A stretch of DNA of 64,000 nt. Origin: JASJAR01 sp038530285 (lineage in GTDB: Bacteria > Pseudomonadota > Alphaproteobacteria > Rhodobacterales > Rhodobacteraceae). The DNA is taken from contig JBCBCY010000001.1 in NCBI GenBank assembly GCA_038530285.1, positions 62,001-126,000 on the forward strand, in the 5' to 3' direction. This document shows, piece by piece, positions 57,414-64,000 of the stretch. The notes beneath the pieces were generated by a model. The model searched no databases. It saw only the letters and a program-made list of their open reading frames with translations, and had not been told where the DNA came from. A program made the position numbers and the translations under genes. Positions within the stretch are counted from its first letter, which is position 1; every line of letters begins with the position of its first letter.

Positions 57414-60055
57414 TGGATGGGTCAGCCTCAGGTTCGGTGCAGCAGACGCGTCGGTCGACCTGCCCCTATTGCGGGGTGGGCTGCGGTGTCCTGCTGACGC
57501 CCGACGGTGTTGGCGGCGTGATGGTGAAGGGCGATCCCGATCATCCGGCGAACTTCGGTAAGCTGTGTTCCAAAGGATCGGCCCTGGGCGAAACGGTTGG
57601 TCTTGGCCACCGGATTACGGCACCACGCATCGGCGGTGTGGAAACCAGCTGGGACGAAGCCCTGCAGCTCGTTGCCGACCGGTTTTCGCAAACGGTGGCA
57701 GAGCATGGGCCGGATGCCGCGGCGTTTTATGTTTCTGGCCAATTGCTGACGGAAGATTACTACGTCGCCAATAAGCTGATCAAAGGGTTCATCGGCACCG
57801 CGAACATCGACACGAATTCAAGGCTTTGCATGGCGTCGACCGTGGCGGGGCACAAACGCGCCTTTGGCACGGACACGGTGCCGGGGACCTACGAAGACCT
57901 GGATGAGGCGGATCTTGTGGTGCTGGTTGGGTCGAACCTGGCCTGGTGCCATCCTATTTTGCATCAGCGAGTTTTGAAGGCAAAAGAATCGCGCGGGACC
58001 AAGCTTGTGGTGATTGATCCGCGGCGCACGGCAAGCTGTGATGCGGCCGATCTGCATCTGGCCCTTGCCCCGGGCAGTGATGTCGCGCTGTTCAATCATC
58101 TTCTGACTGAGGCCGCCGTGCGCGGTGTCGTGGACCCGGCCTATTTGCAAAACACCAATGGCTTTGAAGCGGCGTTGCAAGCGGCTCAGGCTGACGACGT
58201 GTCGGTCACCGGGCTGACGCCTGGCGATCTGGACGCCTTTGTTGAACTATGGTGCGGGACCAAAAAGGTCGTCACCGTGTTCAGCCAGGGCGTGAACCAG
58301 TCCACATCAGGGGCCGACAAGGTCAATGCGATCCTGAATTGTCATCTGGCCACGGGCCGAATTGGCACACCGGGTTGCGGCCCGTTGTCAGTGACCGGTC
58401 AGCCCAATGCGATGGGTGGGCGCGAGGTGGGCGGGCTTGCCAATATGCTTGCGTGCCACATGGACCTTGAGAATGCCGCGCATCGCAATGCCGTGCGCGA
58501 CTTCTGGCAGGCCCCGCAAATGCCCGACGCCGCCGGTCTGAAGGCCGTCGATATGTTCCGCGCGGTGGGCGATGGCCGGATCAAGGCGTTGTGGATCATT
58601 CATACGAACCCGGCTGTTTCCATGCCCGACGCAGACGCTGTGCGCGATGCGATTGAAGGCTGCGACTTTGTGGTGGTGTCTGACGTAACCGGCGCGACGG
58701 ACACCGCGCGTCTGGCGGATGTCTTGCTGCCCGCCGCGGCCTGGGCGGAAAAGGACGGGAGCGTCACCAATACCGATCGCACCATCAGCCGCCAGCGCGC
58801 GGTCTTGCCGGCCCCGGGCCATGCGCGCCCCGATTGGGACATCCTCGCCGAAGTTGGCCGCCGGATGGGGTGGCATGACGCATTCAACTACGCCAACCCG
58901 TCAGAGATTTTCCGCGAACATGCCGCGTTGTCTGGGATCGCTGGCGGGTTTGGTCGTGACTTTGATATATCCGGCCTCTCGGATCTGTCGGAATCCGAAT
59001 ATGAGGCGATGGAACCGATGCGCTGGCCGGTCAGCGGGCATCGCAAAGGGGGCAGGTTTTTTGCCGACGGCAAGTTCTACCACAAAGACGGCAAGGCCAG
59101 GCTTTTGCCGGTGGCGTATAAGCCGCCAGCCGCGAAACAAAGCCGTCGCTATCCGTTTGTGCTGAACACAGGCCGTGTGCGTGACCAGTGGCACACGATG
59201 ACGCGCACGGCCCTGTCGCCGAAGCTGTCGTCGCATCTGGCTGAGCCGTACCTTGATATCCATCCTGCCGACGCCGAAGCCCTTGGTCTTAAGCCTGCCG
59301 ATCTGGTTGAGGTCAAAAGCCCCGAAGGCACTGCGATTTTGCGCGCCCGCGCGACGAAAGACGTCCCCCAGGGGCAGGTCTTCGCACCCATGCACTGGAC
59401 CGGTGAGACAGCCCCATCGGCGCGGATTGATGCGCTGGTGGCTGCGCAGACCGATCCGGTTTCGGGCCAGCCTGAAAGCAAGGCGGCCGTTGTATCGGTG
59501 AAGAAATACGCCGCGACGTGGTACGGCTTTGCGGTGTCTGCCGAGATGCCCACGCCAGAGAGCAGCTATTGGGCGCGGATGCGCACCGTGGCGGGGTGGC
59601 GGACAGAACTTGCGGGCAAAACGGCGGTGGCCGATTGGGAAACGGCCGCGCGGGACCTTTTTGGTCTGCCGCGCGCCGATGTCATTGCCTTTTCCGATCT
59701 GGGGCGCGGGACGGCGCGCCTGGCCTTTCACTACGGGGGTCAGCTTCTAGCGGCGCTTTTCGTAGCGTCGGAGCCGGTCGCGGTGATGCGGGACTATCTG
59801 GCCAGCCGGCCCGGTCAGCCCACCGATGCGATCCTTGTGGGTCGCACACCTGCCGATGTGCCAGACCCGGGGCCGGTTCTATGTTCGTGTTTCGGTGTGG
59901 GTGTGAACACCATTGCGCGCGCGATCGAGGATCGCGGTCTGGCGTCGGTCGATCAGATCGGCACGGCATTGCGGGCGGGTACGAATTGCGGGTCCTGCCG
60001 GCCCGAATTGGCTGATCTTTTGGCCACATTGCGGGCACCCAAAGCGGCAGAGTAG
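57413..60055 (+). CDS. nasA: Assimilatory nitrate reductase catalytic subunit with C-terminal BFD-like domain
   Basis: An 880-residue cytoplasmic molybdopterin oxidoreductase reducing nitrate to nitrite. The N-terminal [4Fe-4S] site is C17, C20, C24 and C52 (CPYCGVGC ... KLCSKG). Bis-MGD-binding stretches include ASTVAGHKRAFGTD, QPNAMGGREVGG and TGRVRDQWHTMTRT. The C-terminus adds a bacterioferritin-associated-ferredoxin-like [2Fe-2S] domain with C824, C826, C859 and C862 (CSCFGVG ... GTNCGSC), the entry for electrons from the FAD protein. A GTG at 57410 is an alternative start; both overlap the previous gene. Confidence 0.95.
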   Translation: MDGSASGSVQQTRRSTCPYCGVGCGVLLTPDGVGGVMVKGDPDHPANFGKLCSKGSALGETVGLGHRITAPRIGGVETSWDEALQLVADRFSQTVAEHGPDAAAFYVSGQLLTEDYYVANKLIKGFIGTANIDTNSRLCMASTVAGHKRAFGTDTVPGTYEDLDEADLVVLVGSNLAWCHPILHQRVLKAKESRGTKLVVIDPRRTASCDAADLHLALAPGSDVALFNHLLTEAAVRGVVDPAYLQNTNGFEAALQAAQADDVSVTGLTPGDLDAFVELWCGTKKVVTVFSQGVNQSTSGADKVNAILNCHLATGRIGTPGCGPLSVTGQPNAMGGREVGGLANMLACHMDLENAAHRNAVRDFWQAPQMPDAAGLKAVDMFRAVGDGRIKALWIIHTNPAVSMPDADAVRDAIEGCDFVVVSDVTGATDTARLADVLLPAAAWAEKDGSVTNTDRTISRQRAVLPAPGHARPDWDILAEVGRRMGWHDAFNYANPSEIFREHAALSGIAGGFGRDFDISGLSDLSESEYEAMEPMRWPVSGHRKGGRFFADGKFYHKDGKARLLPVAYKPPAAKQSRRYPFVLNTGRVRDQWHTMTRTALSPKLSSHLAEPYLDIHPADAEALGLKPADLVEVKSPEGTAILRARATKDVPQGQVFAPMHWTGETAPSARIDALVAAQTDPVSGQPESKAAVVSVKKYAATWYGFAVSAEMPTPESSYWARMRTVAGWRTELAGKTAVADWETAARDLFGLPRADVIAFSDLGRGTARLAFHYGGQLLAALFVASEPVAVMRDYLASRPGQPTDAILVGRTPADVPDPGPVLCSCFGVGVNTIARAIEDRGLASVDQIGTALRAGTNCGSCRPELADLLATLRAPKAAE

Positions 60056-60064
60056 GCTGAGGCC

Positions 60065-61453
60065 ATGCGCGCGTTTCCGATGTTCATTAAAACCACGGGT
60101 CGCCGGGTCGTTGTGGTCGGTGGCGGCGAACAGGCCGCGCAGAAGGCCCGGCTGATCCTGAAGACCGATGCCGAGATTGTTTTGGCGGCGCTGTCGCTTG
60201 ACGATGAATTGGCGGCCCTTGTGGCGGCAGGTCGCGCGGCGCATCACGACGGCCCGATCACGGCGGAGCTTTTTGCGGGTGCCGCGATGGTGTTCATCGG
60301 GTCAGGCTGTCCTGGCATTGATGCCGCAATTCACGCCATCGCAAAAGCGGCCGGGGTGGCGGTGAACGTCGTCGACCAGCCTGACCTTTGCGATATTACC
60401 ACGCCGGCGCTTGTCGACCGTGATCCGGTGGTGGTCGCAATCGGCACCGAAGGGACAGCCCCCGTTCTGGCGCGGCAAATCAAGACCAAGCTGGAACAGG
60501 ACCTGGAACAAAACCTTGGTGGGTTGGCGGCTATGGCCGGCCGATTGCGCGGCGCGGTCGCCGCACGCGTGCCACGCGACCGGCGCCGGGCGCTTTGGGC
60601 CTGGGTGTTTGGTGGGGCCCTGCGCCAGACCTGGGCAAGGGGCCAGGAAAGTGATGCCGCCGACGCCCTGAAAGCTGCGATTTCCGCCGGTGGTTCGCCG
60701 ATTGAGGACGATGCGGGCTCAATCGCGCTTGTCGGCGCAGGCCCCGGGGCGCGCGACCTTCTGACATTGCGCGCGGTCCAACGCTTGCAACAGGCGGATG
60801 TGATTTTCTACGACCGGCTTGTGGACGAAGAGGTTCTGGAACTGGCGCGCCGGGATGCCGAGCGGGTCTTCGTAGGCAAGCACCTGGGTGCCCATGCCTG
60901 GCCGCAAGACCGGATCAACGCGCGCATTGTTGCCGAAGCCAAACAGGGCCGTCGTGTGGTGCGCCTGAAATCGGGCGACCCGTCGGTTTTTGGTCGCGCG
61001 GGCGAAGAATTGGCCGCAGCGCATGCGGCCGGAGTTGCCATTGAGATCGTGCCGGGTGTGACCGCGGCTTGCGCCGCCTCTGCTGCGATGGGTCAGACCT
61101 TGACCGAACGCGGTGTTGCAAATCGGCTGGTGCTGTCGACCGCGACCAACCAAAAGGGTCAGTTTTCACCTGATGGCACGCGGCTTATGTGCCCTGGCAC
61201 CACGGCGGTCTTCTACATGGGCGTGCGCCAGGCGCGCCAGATCGAGGACGCGCTTCTGGCCGAAGGCGTGCCGCCGGACGCGCCCGTGTCGATTGCGGTC
61301 AACGTGTCGAAGCCAGACGAGCTGCTGTTTGCCACTACATTGGAAGGTCTGGCCGCACGGGTTGAGGCTGAGGCGATCCCCAGCGTCGCCGTTCTTATGG
61401 TGACCTGGCCTGCAAGTGAAACGGTGACCTCCGTAAAGATCGCTCAGGCCTAA
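60065..61453 (+). CDS. cysG: Sirohaem synthase (trifunctional CysG)
   Basis: A 462-residue fusion. The N-terminal third is precorrin-2 dehydrogenase/ferrochelatase (VVVVGGGEQAAQKARLIL, with NVVDQPDLCDITTPALVDRDPVVVAI); the C-terminal part is uroporphyrinogen III methyltransferase (VGAGPGARDLLTLRAVQRLQQADVIFYDRLV, RLKSGDPSVFGRAGEE, EIVPGVTAACA). It makes the sirohaem needed by NirA at the other end of the locus. ATG at 60065, 9 bases after nasA. Confidence 0.95.
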   Translation: MRAFPMFIKTTGRRVVVVGGGEQAAQKARLILKTDAEIVLAALSLDDELAALVAAGRAAHHDGPITAELFAGAAMVFIGSGCPGIDAAIHAIAKAAGVAVNVVDQPDLCDITTPALVDRDPVVVAIGTEGTAPVLARQIKTKLEQDLEQNLGGLAAMAGRLRGAVAARVPRDRRRALWAWVFGGALRQTWARGQESDAADALKAAISAGGSPIEDDAGSIALVGAGPGARDLLTLRAVQRLQQADVIFYDRLVDEEVLELARRDAERVFVGKHLGAHAWPQDRINARIVAEAKQGRRVVRLKSGDPSVFGRAGEELAAAHAAGVAIEIVPGVTAACAASAAMGQTLTERGVANRLVLSTATNQKGQFSPDGTRLMCPGTTAVFYMGVRQARQIEDALLAEGVPPDAPVSIAVNVSKPDELLFATTLEGLAARVEAEAIPSVAVLMVTWPASETVTSVKIAQA

Positions 61454-61508
61454 AAGCCCCAGGATCACTCAACGTGCGGGTGTACCTTTCCGTAAATTTT
61501 GGTGTACG

Positions 61509-61532
61509 GTTGAGTTGTAAGCTAAACTCAAC
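61509..61532. promoter_or_regulatory. Inverted repeat in front of the bacteriophytochrome gene
   Basis: GTTGAGTT (61509-61516) and AACTCAAC (61525-61532) are perfect 8-base arms around an 8-base spacer, 14 bases before the start codon. A direct repeat GTGTAC lies just upstream (near 61486 and 61503). An operator or translation-masking hairpin is possible; nothing selects between them. Confidence 0.45.
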
Positions 61533-61546
61533 GGGTGGCGTGGTCC

Positions 61547-64000
61547 ATGAACAGCATGCATACAGACGACGACATCCGTGCCGCGCTGCAAGACTGCGAA
61601 GCTGAGCCCGTTCATATTCCCGGCGTGGTCCAACCCTTTGGCTGCCTCGTGGCGGTTGATAAAGTTACTGGCGTTGTCACCTACGCCAGCGAGAACGTGG
61701 AAGCCTTCACGGGTCTGGCGCCCAAAGACATGTTGGGGCGCGAAGTGCAGGACATGTTTGAACACGAGCTCTGGCACGGGGTGAAGAACGCGATTGCCCG
61801 GTCCAGCGGTGAGCCCACGAACATTCAGGTCGGTGATTTCAGTTTAGGCGAAATCCCGGTCACGCTTCACACGTTTGAAAGTGACGGCCACGTTGCTCTG
61901 GAATTCGAGTTCCCCCGCGACGCAGGGTTTTCAGGAATTGAATCCATGCGCACGCTGACCTTCCTGATGAAAAGTGTGGAATCCTGCAAAACCGAGCAGG
62001 AGCTTTTTGATATCACAGTGCGCCTGACGCGAATGCTGTCAGGGTACGACCGGGTGATGATCTACAAATACGACCGCGACTGGAACGGCGAAGTCATGGC
62101 CGAAGACCTGCGTCGCCGGCTGGAGCCGTTTTTGGGATTGCGATTTCCCCATTGGGATATTCCCGCCCAGGCGCGCGCGATCATGGAAAAGGTGCCGATC
62201 CGGTTCATTTTCGACGTCGATCAGACGCCGGTTCCATTGCTGTCGCGGGACAAAAAGGCGCCGCCGCTTGATATCACGCTGGGGTATACCCGCGGGGTGT
62301 CTGAGGTTCATCTTGAGTATCTGCGCAACATGGGCAGCAAGGCCACCTTGACCTTGTCGCTGATTGTGGATGGCACCTTGTGGGGCATTCTTTCGTTTCA
62401 CCACCAACGCCCACATATTCCGCCGCCGGGGCTGCGCGAGATCCTTGAGAACTTCGGACAAGTCTTTGCAACCAAGCTTGAGGTTCTGCGCCAAAAGCGC
62501 CGATTGGATCAGGTTGCGGCGGTCGATCAGCTGAAAGATCGCTTGTTGTCTGAAATCGGCGACAAGGACGAGTTCGAAGGGTTCGCAGCTTCGGTGCTTG
62601 AGATCATGGGCGCTGATGGGATGGTCCTTGATCTGGGCGGGCGTGTGCAATCGTATGGACATGTGCCCGATGGGCCGATGGTTGAGCATCTGCAAAAGCT
62701 GGCCAGGGCGGCCGATGGCCCGCTGATGTATGAACGTCTTGGTGACACGTTCCCCAACTTGACGAATTCCGCAAACGGCTGCGCCGGTGCTCTTTTGCTG
62801 AAAAGCCAGCCGAACCGAACGTTGGCTGTGTTCCGCCGGGAACGCGCGCGCGACGTCAGTTGGGCGGGCAACCCCGGCAAGACGATTGAGGATAACGACG
62901 GGCGCAAGCGCCTGGCACCGCGCGGGTCCTTTTCAACCTATCTTGAACTTGTGCACGGGGCCGCAGACCCGTGGACGGAGCAGGATATCTATTTTGCAAG
63001 CCGCATTTGGGTGCTGGTGAATTCGGTAGAACGTCGCGAGTTGATCAATTCGCTAAGCCGCCAACAGCAGATCATGATCGGCGAATTGAACCACCGGGTG
63101 CGCAATATCCTGGCGCTTGTGCGGTCGGTGTCCACCCAGGCACGGCGCAGTTCTTACGGATCGATCAATTCCTACGCCCGCTCGCTTGAGGCCCGAATTC
63201 AGGCGCTGGCTGCATCGCATGATCTGGCATCAGGCAGCGTGGTGGCGACCGTGCCGGTGTCCGAGCTGATCGAGAAGGAGTTCGAACCCTTCGTGATGCC
63301 AGGCGTGACAAGACATTCGGTCACCGGTGTCAGCAAGGCGTTGCGCGCGGATTTGGCGCCGATATTCTCGCTTGTGATTCACGAGTTGGTGACGAACGCA
63401 GTCAAATATGGTGCCTTGTCGAACTCGACCGGGACGGTCAATGTTGCGCTTGAGCAAGATGCGGATGGTTTGTCGATCACCTGGCAGGAGGTCGGAGGAC
63501 CGCAAGCGATCCAGCCCAGCGAATTTGGGTTCGGCACCACCCTGATCCGGCAGGCCATTCCCCACGAAATGCAGGGCGAAACCAGCCTGACGTTCAAAGA
63601 CGCCGGAGTTGAAGCCCATCTGTTCCTGCCCGACAGCAACTTCGAAGATGCTGTTCTCGCCACGATAGAAGACCCAAAGTCTGTCGAGGCAAAGCCGGCC
63701 GAACGGCAGAAAATGAAGCTTGCGATTGCAAAGACCGCCTGCCTGGTGGTTGAGGATAATTTCGTGATTGCCGAAGGTCTGCGCGGCCAGCTGGCTGACC
63801 TGGGTGTGCGCGACGTCGAAATCGTTTCGAACGTGCGTGATGCGCTGGACGTGATTGAGGATGATGCGCCAAGCTTTGCCGTACTCGACATCAATCTGGG
63901 CGGTGGCAAAACCAGCACGCCCGTCGCTGAGCGGCTCACCACAATGGGCGTGCCGTTCTTTTTTGTCACAGGCTACGGCGAGGCTACCGACCAGAATTCG
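61547..64000 (+). CDS. Bacteriophytochrome hybrid HWE histidine kinase (3' truncated by window)
   Basis: 818 codons are in the window and the frame is open at the end. N-terminal PAS with biliverdin-binding C17 (QDCEAEPVHIPGVVQPFG); GAF with YDRVMIYKYDRDWNGEVMAEDL and H255 (VHLEYLRNMG); the usual PASDIP reads PHWDIP (201-206). PHY with its tongue motif PRGSF. The kinase is HWE type: IGELNHRVRNILALV with the phospho-His, N-box IHELVTNAVKYGALSN, and WQE. A receiver domain follows (VVEDNFVIAEGL, VLDINLGG, FFVTGYGE). It would sense red/far-red light. The start is supported by family length; the ribosome-binding site is weak. Confidence 0.92.
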   Translation, partial: MNSMHTDDDIRAALQDCEAEPVHIPGVVQPFGCLVAVDKVTGVVTYASENVEAFTGLAPKDMLGREVQDMFEHELWHGVKNAIARSSGEPTNIQVGDFSLGEIPVTLHTFESDGHVALEFEFPRDAGFSGIESMRTLTFLMKSVESCKTEQELFDITVRLTRMLSGYDRVMIYKYDRDWNGEVMAEDLRRRLEPFLGLRFPHWDIPAQARAIMEKVPIRFIFDVDQTPVPLLSRDKKAPPLDITLGYTRGVSEVHLEYLRNMGSKATLTLSLIVDGTLWGILSFHHQRPHIPPPGLREILENFGQVFATKLEVLRQKRRLDQVAAVDQLKDRLLSEIGDKDEFEGFAASVLEIMGADGMVLDLGGRVQSYGHVPDGPMVEHLQKLARAADGPLMYERLGDTFPNLTNSANGCAGALLLKSQPNRTLAVFRRERARDVSWAGNPGKTIEDNDGRKRLAPRGSFSTYLELVHGAADPWTEQDIYFASRIWVLVNSVERRELINSLSRQQQIMIGELNHRVRNILALVRSVSTQARRSSYGSINSYARSLEARIQALAASHDLASGSVVATVPVSELIEKEFEPFVMPGVTRHSVTGVSKALRADLAPIFSLVIHELVTNAVKYGALSNSTGTVNVALEQDADGLSITWQEVGGPQAIQPSEFGFGTTLIRQAIPHEMQGETSLTFKDAGVEAHLFLPDSNFEDAVLATIEDPKSVEAKPAERQKMKLAIAKTACLVVEDNFVIAEGLRGQLADLGVRDVEIVSNVRDALDVIEDDAPSFAVLDINLGGGKTSTPVAERLTTMGVPFFFVTGYGEATDQNS

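Noticed and set aside
1..64000. CRISPR array, insertion sequence, prophage or rRNA genes
   Set aside because: No regularly spaced repeats, transposase, integrase, phage structural gene or rRNA-like sequence was found on reading both strands.

Overview
The window looks like a chromosomal segment of a high-GC alphaproteobacterium of the Rhodobacterales (Roseobacter group). The evidence is the family make-up: a YejF-type ABC ATPase, ClpS, an SDR next to hemF, hemE divergent from hemC, DeLey-Doudoroff galactose genes and a NasT/NasS nitrate cluster. Two sites matching the PpsR/CrtJ consensus (TGT-N12-ACA) lie in front of hemF and between hemE and hemC, and a bacteriophytochrome ends the window. 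Together these suggest a light-responsive, possibly aerobic anoxygenic phototrophic organism; that last step is inference.

Layout. 1-11 kb: housekeeping genes (end of yejF, a D,D-carboxypeptidase, clpS, an rRNA methyltransferase-like protein, an SDR without the catalytic lysine) and tetrapyrrole genes hemF, hemE and hemC, with three envelope or unknown proteins between. 11-16 kb: a matrixin-like metalloprotease and the tesA/ybbA/ybbP divergon. 16-18.3 kb: tRNA-Met(CAT), a plant-like GDP-mannose 3,5-epimerase and a fucosyltransferase-like protein. 18.3-20.6 kb: pseudoazurin, an IsdG-like haem oxygenase, Dps behind a perfect Irr (ICE) box, and a DUF1289 protein. 20.6-24.3 kb: an MFS transporter, an anti-sigma/ECF sigma pair and a divergent secreted protein. 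The sigma gene and the secreted-protein gene share the same promoter-like motif.

24.3-39.3 kb is a complete alpha/beta-galactoside utilisation locus. An ABC importer (binding protein, two permeases, ATPase), GH36 alpha-galactosidase and GH42 beta-galactosidase release galactose. Mutarotase, galactose dehydrogenase, lactonase, galactonate dehydratase, DgoK and DgoA then take it to pyruvate and glyceraldehyde-3-phosphate. The genes are chained by 4-base start/stop overlaps and face a divergent IclR regulator. 39.3-45.6 kb holds a Zur-like regulator, a PilZ-like protein, a SnoaL-like protein and a second sugar-type ABC importer of unknown substrate.

45.8-61.5 kb is an assimilatory nitrate locus on one strand: NirA with a CysJ-type diflavin reductase, NasT, NasS, an ANTAR-type two-hairpin leader RNA with terminator, NrtA, an attenuator-like hairpin, NrtB, a fused NrtC/D ATPase, a globin, an FAD reductase, NasA with a C-terminal [2Fe-2S] domain, and sirohaem synthase CysG. 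NasS/NasT probably sense nitrate and nitrite and let RNA polymerase read through the leader into the transporter and reductase genes. The window closes inside a bacteriophytochrome-HWE kinase-receiver hybrid.

No insertion sequence, prophage, CRISPR array or rRNA operon was seen.
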